Shown in pieces: positions 22,584-34,933 of a stretch of DNA of 64,000 nt. The notes below the pieces were generated by a model. It was given only the letters and a program-made list of their open reading frames with translations, was not told the origin of the DNA and did not search any database. The stretch's first letter is position 1, and the number at the start of each line of letters is the position of its first letter. The stretch comes from Leguminivora glycinivorella. Taxonomy: Eukaryota > Arthropoda > Insecta > Lepidoptera > Tortricidae. Position numbers and translations under genes: made by a program. The stretch covers positions 17,899,848-17,963,847 of the forward strand of contig NC_062979.1 in NCBI RefSeq assembly GCF_023078275.1, read 5' to 3'.

Positions 22584-22741
22584 TGTGGTATTCTAATAAA
22601 TGGCGGTGTACTGGCAACACGCAGTTGCTGTCAAGATGGCACCAAGTGTGTGAGGTCGGAGAATGCCGTACAGAGAAATAGTTGTTTTATTTATTACAGA
22701 ACTCCTCCTTTTGATATAATATATTAAAAGAGGACAGTACA
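22584..22741 (+). repeat. 5' LTR, 158 bp
   Basis: Starts TGTGGTATTCTAATAAATGG and ends AGAGGACAGTACA. It contains an AATAAA-like site near the start and a pyrimidine-rich ATTTATTACAG that resembles a splice acceptor. Confidence 0.9.
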
Positions 22742-22743
22742 AG

Positions 22744-22760
22744 TGGCGACGAGGATGAAA
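22744..22760 (+). other. Primer-binding site
   Basis: TGGCGACGAGGATGAAA begins with the TGG expected to pair with a tRNA CCA end, two bases after the LTR. I cannot name the tRNA. A donor-like GTAAGT follows at 22763. Confidence 0.7.
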
Positions 22761-23588
22761 ACGTAAGTGAATATTTCAATATTCGCAATAGAATGCGTGC
22801 AAGTTATTTCTGAAATAAAATTTGCCGCCATTACGGCTTTGTTGCAAATGCAAACAGCCGGCGATGTAAAACGGAATAGGTAAGTAATTATCATCCAAGA
22901 ACTATTTCGATTGAGCAAATAAAGTACAAAACAATTAAGTCATGTAAAAGAAAAGAAATAAATTAGTGATTTACAGAACTTGAAGTTCTGTTTGCTTGTT
23001 ACTAAAGTGGGTCCATTGAAATGGACCTGGAAAATTTCATTTGTGTGCAATTCAACTATTGGTCAGATGACAAATGTTAGATTTTACAGGCATAAAACAG
23101 TGTTGTGAAATAGACACATTGCTGAGTAAATAAACAAAATTAATTGTATAATAATATATTTTGTAAAGTACAAAGTTGGATTGGGACTTAAGTTTTATGT
23201 TTTTCAATTTTTATAAAGGGAAGGATAGATTCTAATTGGTCTCATTGTATTATTTATCTTCTCACTATACGGTATTCGAGTTCACAAACCAATGTACCTA
23301 TGGAATTTACATAATTTCAAAACTGTAATACCTACAAGATGTTCTAAAAAATATATAATAGTGAACATTAACTGAAGAATCTTTCTGATTTCTTTATTGT
23401 ATGGACTTTTTAATATTTATAACTGATACAATCCCTAACAGTGTTTGTCATCTACCCTATTCTATGCAAGTATACAATGTTATTATAAGCACAGCAGGAA
23501 TTGCATATCCCTCAAATGTTGGGACAATTGTGAAAACAATAAAAAGTCAGAAATGACTGGAAGCCTCCAGCGGGCTGGACAAATTGTC

Positions 23589-23850
23589 AAAATCCTTAAA
23601 ATTAAGGAGACGCCTTCGGGCCGGATAAGATGTCAAGTACATCATAAGTAAATCCCTTTAAAAGTCGGGAAAATCCTTAAAATTAAGGAGACGCCTTCGG
23701 GCCGGAAAAGATGTCAAGTATAAATCCCTTTAAAAGTCGGGAAAATCCTTAAAATTAAGGAGACGCCTTCGGGCCGGATAAGATGTCAAGTACATCATAA
23801 GTAAATCCCTTTAAAAGTCGGGAAAATCCTTAACATGAAGGAAATGGCTT
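23589..23850. repeat. Tandem repeat of 71-82 bp, three copies and a fragment
   Basis: Copies starting at 23589, 23671, 23742 and 23823 share 'aaaatccttaaaattaagga' and 'gacgccttcgggccgga'. The second lacks about 11 bases (tacatcataag) present in the first and third. The fourth is short and diverged. It lies in the interior of the non-coding LTR element. The inner 'ccttaaaattaagg' is itself a perfect palindrome. Confidence 0.9.
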
Positions 23851-25365
23851 CAGGTCAGGTTAAAGGGCTGTTAGAAACATAAATAAATAAATCAGGTGAA
23901 GTATCACTGGCGCAGTGGTGAGTATCTGTTTGCCTTGGTTGAACTCAGCTCTTTGGGTTAACATTGCTCTGACTATCATCAGTATATGCACAACTTATGA
24001 GTACTCATTTACCCATAAAATAAGAGTACTTGAGTTTTGATAACTCTAAACAGTCCATAGAAAGGAGACAATAGTTTTTATGACATTTCATCTTCTTTTG
24101 CTCTATACTGAAGGGTTCTAATACTGAGTTACTATTATCCAGTAACAGAAAATACAGATAAAAGGTTTAAGCAAGGTCTAAATAACATTATCTCATGCTT
24201 TATACACTAATGAAGCACAACATTTAAGTATTTCTATAATAACTTAAAGTGTCTCTTACCGTTTTCTGTCCAATTTTATGAAAATATGAATGTTTGGTAG
24301 CCAGTTGGCTATCAGAAAATTTGCCTGTCTGTAAAATATTTTGTACTTTGCACAAAATAAAGCATCAGATACTTATGAGAAAAGTGTAACAGTAGTTATT
24401 CTTGAATCCGTATAATCCATTATCTATTTTTAAGAAAGATAAGTTGGATAGAAATATAAACATAAAGTAAACATGTTGACCATAATGTCACTGATCTTGA
24501 TTGCATGAAGTTCCATATCAGCAAATCATTCAAATTTGTTGACAGTTCTTAAAAAGAAGCTGGTTTGACTAGAAAGAAAGTAGCCTATTGTTTAATTGTA
24601 CCATATAAGCGATGCCATGGCAATATCACATTTCTGCCATCTAGGGTTTCTACCATCTATGATATTATCTATTCTGTGCTAGTGTATCTGTCATTTTGAC
24701 AGATCAAAAATAGTAATAATAGCCTTACAAATGAAATTGAAACAATGGTGTTGGTCTAGTTAAATGTGATAGAAATAAAGCAAATGTGGACAGGTGATCC
24801 ATGCACGCACGCTGTACAATGACAAATCTCGTTCAAATTATCGCTGAGTGGTGACACATATGTTTTGAAAAGACAGGCCTGACAGGCAAGGGAATACAAC
24901 AATCATAATAAAAGTTTATTAATATAAAAGCTTTGTGTGAAACATGCATGAATTAACAATTTGTACAAGTTTTCAGATTGCTTTGGCTTACACCACTGGT
25001 ATAACACTAGTTTCCAGAACTAGGTACTGAAAAATAATATGGATGTGGATGGTGGATGTAACTTTAAAAATGCATTTCAGCATGTTGCTTGACTGAATGT
25101 AAGCAATAAGAAAAGGAAGCTGTGATTGGAAATTACAAAGTACTTTCCTAAATGTCTACAGAAGTAAGATTTGTAAGTAAAACACTTTTAAGTGAAGAAC
25201 AGAACGGTGAGTGGTATTTGTAAAAACAGCCTGGTAGTAAAGCCAAAACTATGTCTGACATTACATTACAATAAAATGACACATACTGTCATAGTTTTGG
25301 TTATTATGCCCAGTAAAATATTTTCCTACGGGATAGAATAAATGAATGAATAACCATTTACCAAA

Positions 25366-25596
25366 GTGTTATATTTCAAAGCAGTTATTCGGGTAGATGC
25401 CTTATATCACGACAAATTATTACATATCAAGAGAAGTACCAGCCGCGAGACCCGAGGTCACAGCCTGAAACTGATTTGCACTCCTACTACTAAAGCTGCA
25501 TATCATTCCCTATCCAATCGTGTTGTAGCGGTTTGGAACAGTCTACCGGATAGTATTGTTACTGCTCCCTCAGTGAATGTGGCTTTTAACAAATAA
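25366..25596 (+). pseudogene. LINE ORF2 C-terminal remnant
   Basis: 76 codons. RGHSLKL, SNRVVAVWNSLPDSIVTAPS and VNVAFNK match the end of Jockey/CR1-type polyproteins, whose last region typically reads 'NRVVNxWNxLPxxVVxAxSxxxFK'. No RT part is attached. Either it is an old fragment captured by the LTR element or the insertion of a severely truncated LINE. Confidence 0.7.
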
Positions 25597-28211
25597 AATA
25601 GTGACATGACTTTGCTAACTATTAATCATGAGACACTGTGTGAGATAGGCTCATCAGCTGAATAGCTGCTCGCCTATAATTGAATAATATCAGTGTTTTC
25701 ATATTAAATCTGAGCTAGGCTACAAATCTGTTGGGGGTTACAAATCAAACTGTTTTTATCCTCTGAGATATTCATACTAGTTCTATTTATCTTACAGATT
25801 TCTTCCAAACAGGTCACACACCTAGTAATATGGTGGAATATGGCTGAGATCAGCCCATGTCAGTCATTTTGGAAACAGGAAATTGTGCTCTAGTTCGCTA
25901 ACACCATACTGTGGTGAAAGGTCTGTGCACTATTATTTGGTTTAAAAGTTAGCTAACAAGGTTTCAGTCAAGCAAATAAATATTTTGGTCTGTGTTTCAA
26001 AAACAGGTGATTAAATATTATACATTTTATTTAACTGATACCAATGTTAAACAAATATAATAAAATGAAAATTACAAGTATTTTAATCTATGTTTCACAT
26101 CATTATGAGAGTTGCTGTAAAAGTTTCATAATATACCTACTGTTATTAGTAAAGTTGTTCCATTTTGTGGAATACATTTGATACAGTAGATCTCACAACA
26201 AAAGCTCATGTATAAAGGTTAGAACTCTGTTTTGCCTATTGGCCACAAACATTCATAAGTACTTAAAATAATGGTTATTCATTATAACAATGTTAGGTCC
26301 ATATCTGAAAAGTGAAATCAGTATAGTTATTAGTTACATGGTGACACCAAAGTAGTAATAAGTTTGACTATGCATATTTGTTTAAATTTTAATAAGTACT
26401 GCTTGTTGTATTGCATATCTAAAGATAGTAGTTATTTGAGTTCAGCTATATAGGTACATTTTACAAATTCTACAAACTAGAATATTAAGTCTCTAGTACT
26501 AACAGCAACACTCTTGGCTAACCATCGGTAGCCTTTATGCCCTTGTAATAAGGATTACAAATGTATGGCTAACAGTGTTGTCGATGGTACTTTATAGTCA
26601 GTTGTAGCCAAACTCGATGTGACTGTGATGTTGGATACTAGCAAACTAGGTAAAAATTGTTTGTAAACTGTAAATAATTGCATTAATAATACAATTGACA
26701 TGATTAATATAATATATAATCTTTTATGCATAGAGATACATAAAGACAAAGGATTGATTTATTTAATTGTAACTTTCTTACACAATACAAATGTGTCAAT
26801 GGTGGACTTCTTCTTCTTATCGTGTCGAGGTTCCTTTCTTAATGGTGGACTTAATGCTAGGATGCATTCTCTACCCACAAATTTTAATTAATGATACTTA
26901 GTAGTAACCGGGACTACTAACCTTTGTTTAATTTTATGGTATGTTTTTGACTATTGTTAAGACAAAATTCATTGTTCTTATTTTTATGATATGAAATTGA
27001 TTATAACCCATAACCCCATACCCATAATTCATTGTAACTACTAACAATGTAGAAAATATTGTATGTAGATTTATTCATTTCAATGATGACTAATCATAAT
27101 TAAATTTCAAAACTAGCCAGATTATTAGTTAAGATTGCGGTATGCCTTCACAGGGCATTATGTACTCACTTACCTGCCTCGTTTATTCACCTGCATTTTA
27201 ATGTAGGTACATAGATGTACAGTAGATTAATGAAATATGGAAAGTTAACTACACCTAAACTGCATTCATGAAACATTGTATTAGATTAGGCTAGCAATTA
27301 GCAATGTAAAATGTTGGTTAGTAAAAAGTTTGAATTTGTGGTGTTCAATGGTTAACTTCAACAATAATCTTTGTATGTCATAGGTATGTTTATAAAAGAC
27401 GGAAATTACTGACATTAGTTACCTACAGAGTGATTCACTGTTTGATGTGGACGTACTAAATATTGTATGAAATTTGTATTCTAATATCTATCTTATTCTA
27501 CATGGCCACAGGAAATTAATCAATAACTGTTTTATGTATAATTGTATATGAACTTGTGAGAGGTAGCAAGTAAAGATTGTTATAAAATTTAATTCATTTA
27601 AAGAAAAGGAGAGGAAACGGGAAGGTACCGAGTAAATGTCATTGGGGATTCCTACAGCAGATCGTTATTTCCAAACCAAATATTTACTGGATGTGGACAC
27701 AGTCATTGTACAGAATCTACTTAAGTGTTAGTATCTTGTATTTAATAATATTAATAGATATAGTATACCTTGTGTGTAGTCTATTTTGACTCTTTAGGAT
27801 TATTCTTAAGACTCAAAGATTCATAATATGTTATGCTACTAACTAGTGGTTGATATTTCTAGCTCTAGTCTAAAGTCATACACTTGTGTTAGTATAAGGA
27901 CTTACCATGGAGTATAATTATAATGTGATGTGATCAGATTGTTACTTAATAGAAAAATATTTGCAATGGATAATTATTTCAAGCCTATCTGGAAACTGTA
28001 ACCCTATTTGTATTAGTTGTATAATAGTAGAGATTGTTGATTGTATAAAATTGGAAGTTTATAAAATGTGTATGTATCTAGTGATTCAAAACTGTTGTTG
28101 TTGCTACATGCATTTATTGAATTTGTTTGAAGCTAAACTGTTGATTAGTGCGCGATGCAGTCTTGGTAATTTCATAAATGGTTCATGCATTGTTTTAATT
28201 TAAAATTTGTT

Positions 28212-28224
28212 AAAAAGGAAGAGA
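28212..28224 (+). other. Polypurine tract
   Basis: AAAAAGGAAGAGA directly before the second LTR, the plus-strand primer expected for reverse transcription. Confidence 0.75.
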
Positions 28225-28382
28225 TGTGGTATTCTAATAAATGGCGGTGTACTGGCAACACGCAGTTGCTGTCAAGATGGCACCAAGTGTGTGAGGTCGG
28301 AGAATGCCGTACAGAGAAATAGTTGTTTTATTTATTACAGAACTCCTCCTTTTGATATAATATATTAAAAGAGGACAGTACA
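28225..28382 (+). repeat. 3' LTR, 158 bp
   Basis: Identical to 22584-22741. The sequence after it (TCAATTG) does not repeat the base run before the 5' LTR. Confidence 0.9.
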
Positions 28383-28684
28383 TCAATTGTTTGTTTGAAG
28401 AATATTTATCAACAAACATTTTTAAACTTCTAAGAACTTTTGGTGAACTAACTTTTCAATTTCAATAACAAAATATATTACAGTAATCTTATTTACACTG
28501 GCAACATTTTGAAAACGTCAAATCAGTTCATTATTTGATTCTATTACAGAAATTGCTGCTGATAGTGCTGATCATTCACAAAAGAAATATAAGAAAATTA
28601 AGTTGTTTTAAGAACTAAATATACACAATAATATTTCAATTTCATGAACACATTGTTCTTGCATTCATAAATAAGACAAAAGCC

Positions 28685-30454
28685 ATGGAGAACGATATCA
28701 ACAAACCATACAAAATATGTGATGTGAACCGAGACAAAAAGAAGGGCACAGTAGCGTCGTCGTTAGAAGATTTACTCAGTAAAGTGCCTGAAAAGCTAGG
28801 ATTGCCAGCAGAGAACCTAACTGTGGTGCTGGAGTCTGACGGGACCGAGGTGGACGATGAGGAGTATTTTTCGACGTTAGAACCTGATACATCGCTGATG
28901 ATTCTCCACGGGAGCGAGAAGTGGACGCCGAACATGCCGAAGTGCCAGGTGTCCCTGGACCAGACGGACGACGTGGCGCTGGGCGAGAAGGGGCAGGTGG
29001 CGAGCCTGGTGGGGCGGCTGCAGCACAACCTGTGCCACATCTCGCTGCTGGGCGGCCAGGACCTGGAGCTGCTGTCCGACATGGACCCCGACAGCCTCGC
29101 CGACATCGTCACGGACCGCGATAACAGAATTATACTGGAACACATTAAGGAGGCATCTGGAAGGTATGCAAGCATTACTTAATTCCTATAAACATTGTGA
29201 TGTGATGTTTTTAACATCTTATACGAAACTCGTACAGATTTATTATAAAATAGCTATTTATAAATTCAATAATTCAAGCAACATTGAGATATCACTTAAA
29301 ACAGGTAAACTTTGGTACATGGTAGTTGATAGGGGGACCTTTGCCCAGCAGTTACTTAACAATCTATACCAAATAAATGTATGCATATAGATGAAATAAT
29401 TATTATAGTCAAAATCATGTATTTTTTTGCAGCTGTAAATATTATTTATATATTATTTTTATATTATTTAAATATTATTTTTTAGATACCGGTGTCCGTG
29501 AGGCAATCCCAATCTGTAGCAGCACTCAAGAATAACCTTAAAAAACTATGGCTTTCCGACACTTAATTTTTTTTTTTTATCGGATTGTTTTTTTTTCTTT
29601 TCTCTCTTTTTCTTTTTCTTTAATTTTTATCTATTTTTTTTTTATTGTCTTGCTTTGTGGTTCGAATTAATATCCATATACTTTTTGGTCTAAGTACCTA
29701 TATAAATATATATTTTATGAGTATTTGTTTATTTATTATTATATTATTATATATGTATATATTGGTGTATTAATGTAATTGTATATGTATATATTTGTTA
29801 CCATGTGTATACAAAATTTGCATTTAATTCTTTTAGTGGTTGTACATTTTTGAATTCGTCACTCATCGTTAATTCGCTTCTACTCATTTCCTCAAAGGTT
29901 GACTGGAAGAGATCCCATTAAGGGATAAGTCCGCCTACATTGTATATTACTGACTCTGTAACTGTGTCTCTTTTGTTTCCTTTATGTACAATAAAGCTTA
30001 TACATACATACATACATACATACAATATTAAACCCATTGAGTACCCTATAGCAATTCCTTTGTCCTATAAATTAAATGTAATCTTTTGTTGCAAAAATAA
30101 AGTTACCTAAATATTAATAATAAGAATATACTTATTTAAACCTAAAATATTAATGAATATCTCTAAATATTTTGCATTTGTGATCTCATGCAAGTTACTT
30201 ACATTTTTGTGGTGTATTTTATGCTATATTTAAATAGTCACTAAACAGCATTGGAAGGTCATAGGATTTTAGTACAGTAACCTGAGTGATGAGTTTGATG
30301 AAAATATTTATGTTAACATATTCATTCTATGTATTTCAGAATCTTATTGGAGAAGCGGCAAGCACAGGACGCCATGGAGTTGCTGAAGCTGTATCACCAG
30401 AGTGTGGCCAACGGCTCGGAGGATGTGTCGCCGCCCAAGCAGGAGCGGGTTTAG
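28685..30454 (+). CDS. DFF45/ICAD-like CIDE-N protein
   Basis: Two coding exons: 28685-29163 and 30340-30454, with donor AAG|GTATGC and acceptor ATTTCAG|A, phase 2. The product is 197 residues. Residues about 5-80 are a CIDE-N domain (KPYKICDVNRDKKKGTVASS, LEDLLSKVPEKLGL, VVLESDGTEVDDEEYF, LMILHGSEKW). Residues about 98-183 resemble the DFF-C helical domain of the nuclease inhibitor (GQVASLVGRLQHNL, LELLSDMDPDSLADIV, ILLEKRQAQDAMELLKLYHQ). In animals DFF45/ICAD chaperones and inhibits the apoptotic nuclease CAD until caspases cut it. DQTD at 92-95, between the domains, fits the DxxD caspase consensus. The protein is shorter than vertebrate DFF45 (about 330), which has an additional middle region. 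The start ATG has a good context (gccATGg). The intron holds a LINE tail (29486-30027), and an LTR element ends 302 bp upstream. The second half of exon 1 is far more GC-rich than its surroundings. Alternatively it is a Drep-family paralogue. Confidence 0.85.
29486..30027 (+). mobile_element. Truncated LINE 3' end in the DFF45-like intron
   Basis: Starts in the last codons of a LINE polyprotein: VPVSVRQSQSVAALKNNLKK then LWLSDT and a stop at 29566. A T-rich 3' UTR follows, with the 'ggttgactggaagagatccc' and 'gataagtccgcc' blocks, AATAAAG and a tail of (ACAT)n at 30000-30027. It has the same orientation as the host gene, so its polyadenylation signal could matter for the transcript. Confidence 0.75.
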
Positions 30455-32600
30455 GGCCCGTGCCAGCCTGGTATCATACCTGTAACCCTTCATTCATTTG
30501 CATTCGGAATGGTAATGCTCAAAAGTTTACAAACTTAGTTTTGTTCCTCATTGCCATGTTTCAAACAATTTCATGGAGCATATACAATCAAATAATCATT
30601 TAGTTAGAATTTAAGTAATTTATTGAATACACCAAATGAATGAGGCCTTGTTTTCAATTAGAAGTAAAATAGTTTTGATGCTTTGTTTAGTTTTTTAATA
30701 TGCAAGTAGAATCATTTGTTTTTAAAACACCTCCATGATGAATTGCAAATAACAATAATGTAAATCAACAAAACAGTTGATTAAAGTTAAGGTATGCAGG
30801 TAATATGTGGATAGTTATAATATAATACGCTAATCTTATGAATATGAGCTGATACGGAATATGAGATGATATAATAACCACATTCTAAATATTGTATGTA
30901 TCTAGTGTGTAACCCTTTTTAACAGTACTGCCATTGTAGATATTTTGATTTGACTTTCCATTCCACAAATGTGTGTTAATTTAAGGAACAATCTTAGACT
31001 ATTCTTTGCTGACTTGACCTCTGCCATGTTTACCATATTCCTGCATATTAATGTCGATAAATTGTGTAACAACAATTTACCCGCCGGTACAGTCGAAATT
31101 TCGATATCTGCCTCATCACTCTTGTAGATTCAAATGGCAAGAAAGGGAAACAGATTAAGAAATTTGGCTAAGCACTAATCTAGAGTGATGTATGCTACAA
31201 TTAAATGTATTTGAAGAATGTGCTACGCATGGCAAAGATGGCAAGTACGTATGTGATTTTACCTATTAATATTTTTTTGTCTGATTACACTTTACTTTGT
31301 TTTTTCTCACCTTCAATATGTTACCAATACTTACCGTCAAGATATTTTGGTAGCTGTATAGTAAAAGATCTGACAATAGATATGCTAGAACTTAAGCATG
31401 TATACCCTCTAGATTGTTAAGGTTTCTTTTTGTAAACTTTTGAGAGACAAATTGCCACGAGGTTGACAAGTCAACATCAATTTAAAAGACTGATAGTTGT
31501 TAATTTTTTTTAATATTATATTTTACCCCTAGAATAAGAATCTTTGTTTAACTCCAAATTGCTCAAAAAGTTTCGAATATTATACTTATAAGTTTCCATT
31601 TGTTATTCCACTGCCAAACGTCAAAAGCATGCTCATATTGTGGTAAATTAGAGAGAGTAGGGAATGTATGGTCTGACTAGGTGTGTGGTAGAATAATGGT
31701 TCCTTGTTACTAAATCCATTTACATAGTTTTCTTTGGCTATCCATACTCAACAATCCACTGGTCATTCGTATATATCATGTAAATCATAGCTTAGTTGAA
31801 AGAATCAATATACAGTAATGTTTGTGGAAACTTTAACTGCGATTTAGAGGGCTTGTCATACATCTCAGTCATATGTCTGTAGCTTATTGTAATATGTAAT
31901 GATTAAAATAGTGCACCTATTATTGATACTATTGTCTACACCTTCGACAGTGGGCACTAACTCTGCTAAAGGTAACCAAGATAATTCTGAAAACTAGGGT
32001 GATATGATTATTAACATTAAACTGAAAACTATAAGGATACGAAGTGATATTACTGAATCTAACAATAGGTACCTTATTTAGGTACAAAGGTCAAATGATT
32101 AGGTATTGCTAGATTTAGTAATGTCACTTAATTTCCTTATACATATTTTCAGTTTGATATTAAGTAATTCATTTTATGAAAAAGTCAATACTTATTGACC
32201 AATATGTCACCCCATTATTCAAAATTACCAGTGTTTACTATAGCTGTATGAATTTTACGTAATTACTGATCACATATTAAATATAAAACACATGTATGTT
32301 TGGTAATAGTAGTATTGAGCATTATGTTGCAAAGAAAGAATTAAAAGCTCATGGACTTATATATTACTTCGTAAGGATGTGGCATACTCTGTCAGTGTCA
32401 GTAACTGCTGTACCTACATGAATACGAACCAATCATGCAGAAATGATATGAATTGCCTTATTCTTAGACTTGAAATTTTTGGTTGATGCGTCTTCCTTAT
32501 ATTACTTTTCTAATAGGGAGAACATTCTCGACCTCTATTTTATATAATAATGAAGAAGTTTGTACTAACTCAGTCATATTATTATGTTTTTGTCCTTTTT
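30455..32600. other. Downstream region of the DFF45-like gene
   Basis: Probably includes its 3' UTR; I cannot place the poly(A) site. No further coding exon is seen. An imperfect inverted repeat at about 32000-32170 ('taacattaaactgaaaacta' against 'tattttcagtttgatattaa') looks like an old MITE. Confidence 0.45.
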
Positions 32601-33216
32601 AGGGTTCCGTAGCCAAAATGGCAAAAACGGAACCCTTATAGTTTCGTCATGTCCGTCTGTCCGTCTGTCCGTCTGTCCGTCTGTCCGTCTGTCACAGCCG
32701 ATTTACTCGGAAACTATAAGTACTACAGTGATGAAATTTGATGGGAATATGTGTTGTATGAACCGCTACAAAATTATGACACTAAATAGTAAAAAAAAGA
32801 ATTGGGGGTGGGGCCCCCATACATGTAACTGAGGGATGAAAATTTTTTTTTCGATGTACATACCCGTGTGGGGTATCAATGGAAAGGTCTTTTAAAATGA
32901 TATAAAGTTTTCTAAAAAACATTTTTCTTAAAGTGAACGGTTTTTGAGATATCAGCTCTCAAAGTCGTAAAAAGTATGTCCCCCCCCCTCTATTTTTATA
33001 ACTACGGGGTATAAAATTCTAAAAAAAATAGAGGTGATGCATGCTAATTAACTCTTTCAACGATTTTTGGTTTGATCAAAGTATCTCTTATAGTTTTTGA
33101 GATAGGTTGATTTAACTGTAATTTTGGCAGGTGTATAAATTGACATAATAAGTTTATTATATTTGCTGCTACGGAACCCTTTGTGCGCGAGCCCGACTCG
33201 CACTTGGCCGGTTTTT
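32601..33216 (+). mobile_element. Lepidopteran interspersed repeat with (GTCC/GTCT)n
   Basis: Starts 'agggttccgtagccaaaatg', runs into 'acggaacccttatagtttcg', then five GTCCGTCT units (32648-32692). It ends 'tacggaaccctttgtgcgcg' and 'cgactcgcacttggccggtt'. Parts of the same family are at 41181-41540 and, inverted, at 57240-57300. I recognise it as a very common moth/butterfly repeat; the class is uncertain. An 82-codon frame across the microsatellite is not a gene. Confidence 0.75.
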
Positions 33217-33936
33217 AAAGTTATTGTCCAACAAAATAAATGTTTATGTTAATACTATTTGATATTTTTCAAATGGAAATTCTTGCTATTCATAAACCAA
33301 ACAGTTTGTTGTTGTGTGCAATCCCGTAAATGTTTAAATGTGACTATTTGTCTTTGATTTAACCAATTGTGATGGTGTTTAATGGCATGTGATGTTTTAT
33401 TCCAAAGTAAGCTATGCTGTATGTACTTGGAGTGCTGTGAATACCGTGTTTAACGCTAGGAATTGTTGGGAGTTTTGATTCCTATAGTGGAATTGAGTAG
33501 TAGGTTACTTCTTTTTACTGCGCACTAATAAAATAGTAATAAACCATTTAGCAGATGATGTTGTTTTATTTACTTTGAATCAAAGAATGAAATTTACCTA
33601 GGCTAAGTACCTCAAGTTAAGTAAGCATTTACTTAAATAATTACAGGTTACCTTATTTTTTGCCTCTTCAAATACTTCGTCAGTTTATGGAAATTTTGGG
33701 TTAAATAATGTACTTACACTTTTCTAGATTGTTTTTACCAGCTGTATTATGATCACCTGGAATATTGCCCTTTTTAAAAATTACACCTGTAGGCTGTCTG
33801 TCTCTGGCATCGTAGTTCCCGAACGGCTGCTGAAGCTGAGTTAGTCGGGAGTGTTCTTAGCCATGTTTCATGAAAATCGGTCTACTATGTCGCAGTTGGC
33901 GGATTTTCAAAATTTTAATTTTGTGGTTAGGTTATG
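33217..33936. other. Intergenic; repeat fragment at 33785-33935
   Basis: No gene. The last 150 bp ('ctggcatcgtagttcccgaa', 'tcatgaaaatcggtctac') look like part of an interspersed repeat. The piggyBac-type MITE lies next to it. Confidence 0.4.
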
Positions 33937-33940
33937 TTAA

Positions 33941-34246
33941 CCCTAAACCGCTAATTACCTGTGCGAAATAAATACCATAAACGCCAAAAGATGTTTTATG
34001 AATAACAACAGTATTTCTTTAGTAATAAGGGTCAAAAATTAACACAAGTTACAATAATCAAAGTATCCTTTTTAACTAAAATACACGGACACCCGGGTGA
34101 CCACGGTTCTTAATTTCAAAAGGTTGTACGTTGAGTGTATGCTATGACAATTTGAACCTTATTACTAAATGGATACTGTTGTCTTTTATAAAACATCTTT
34201 TGTTGTTTATGGTATTTATTTCACACAGGTAATTAGCAGTTTAGGG
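33941..34246. mobile_element. piggyBac-type MITE
   Basis: 306 bp between two TTAA sites (33937-33940 and 34247-34250), with termini CCCTAAACCGCTAATTACCT and, inverted, CCCTAAACTGCTAATTACCT. The inverted similarity extends about 100 bp inward ('aaataaataccataaac', 'aaaagatgttttat'). A TTAA target and CCC...GGG ends define the piggyBac superfamily. No coding capacity. Confidence 0.9.
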
Positions 34247-34250
34247 TTAA

Positions 34251-34933
34251 CAAAAGAGAACAATGCCATTCATTGCAGATAAGTTCTCAAGTGGAAATCT
34301 TGATTTTTAAAAAAATCTACTATACATGCTGTTAATCTTTAACATCAAATTTTAAAACCTTAACAAAATACCACCACATGAGCCTAACTTTAAAGTATGA
34401 CCCAACCAAATGGGCAGAGTTCGACCTTAATTCAAATTTTGTTTGTATTGTCACAAGTCAGATTCTCACTGATATGGATATTATGGATGTACTTATCCCA
34501 GTTTCTACAATAAATTGCCATCAAAATCCAATAATTATAGCTAACTTAACAGAGACTTTGATAGCATAGCTATATTCAATTCATATTAGAATATATTAAT
34601 TAATGACAAATTTTCAAGTTCTTAGTTTGCGCAACCAAATCTCAGTTAACTTATCGTTGTTTGACTCTACTGACCAAGAGCGAGTTAGAAATCACTCAAT
34701 AAAACAAATACCTAATTTTTAAAATATATTAATGACCATAACAGACAGTGATTTGATATTATTCGAAGTACAAAATCGTTTTGCAAGCATGATATCTGAT
34801 TTACGAGGGATTAGAAACATAGTTAACATGTACCATTTGAACTTAAATAAATAGTCGAAATGTGTCAACAAGTTAGCTTTGATGAGATAATTAACACATT
34901 TACATTACAGCAAGTTACACGTAAAATTCTTTC
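34251..34933. other. Intergenic / possible 3' UTR of the gamma-subunit gene
   Basis: No second gene seen. The region lies downstream of the minus-strand gamma-subunit stop, so part of it may be its 3' UTR. Confidence 0.4.

Larger units (their letters stand above)
22584..28382 (+). mobile_element. Non-coding LTR retrotransposon (LARD-like)
   Basis: Two LTRs of 158 bp, identical at every base, TGTGGTATTC...GACAGTACA, at 22584-22741 and 28225-28382. Two bases after the first is a primer site TGGCGACGAGGATGAAA (22744-22760), and the purine tract AAAAAGGAAGAGA (28212-28224) abuts the second. That layout is a plus-strand LTR element. The 5.48-kb interior has no gag, protease, RT or integrase; it holds a tandem repeat (23589-23850) and a short LINE coding remnant (25366-25596). 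The flanks GAAAT and TCAAT show no clear target duplication. Identical LTRs with no coding capacity fit a large retrotransposon derivative mobilised in trans. It ends 302 bp before the start codon of the DFF45-like gene. Confidence 0.85.

Noticed and set aside
22472..22681. 69-codon frame running into the 5' LTR
   Set aside because: Half of it is LTR sequence that recurs at 28225, so it is not a gene.
22584..28382. Two solo LTRs or a segmental duplication rather than one element
   Set aside because: A primer site directly inside the first copy and a polypurine tract directly before the second make a single LTR element much more likely, although the absence of a target duplication leaves some doubt.
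28642..29175. 177-codon antisense frame over the DFF45-like exon
   Set aside because: It is the complement of a clear CIDE-N coding exon with strong GC bias at third positions, so it is a shadow frame.
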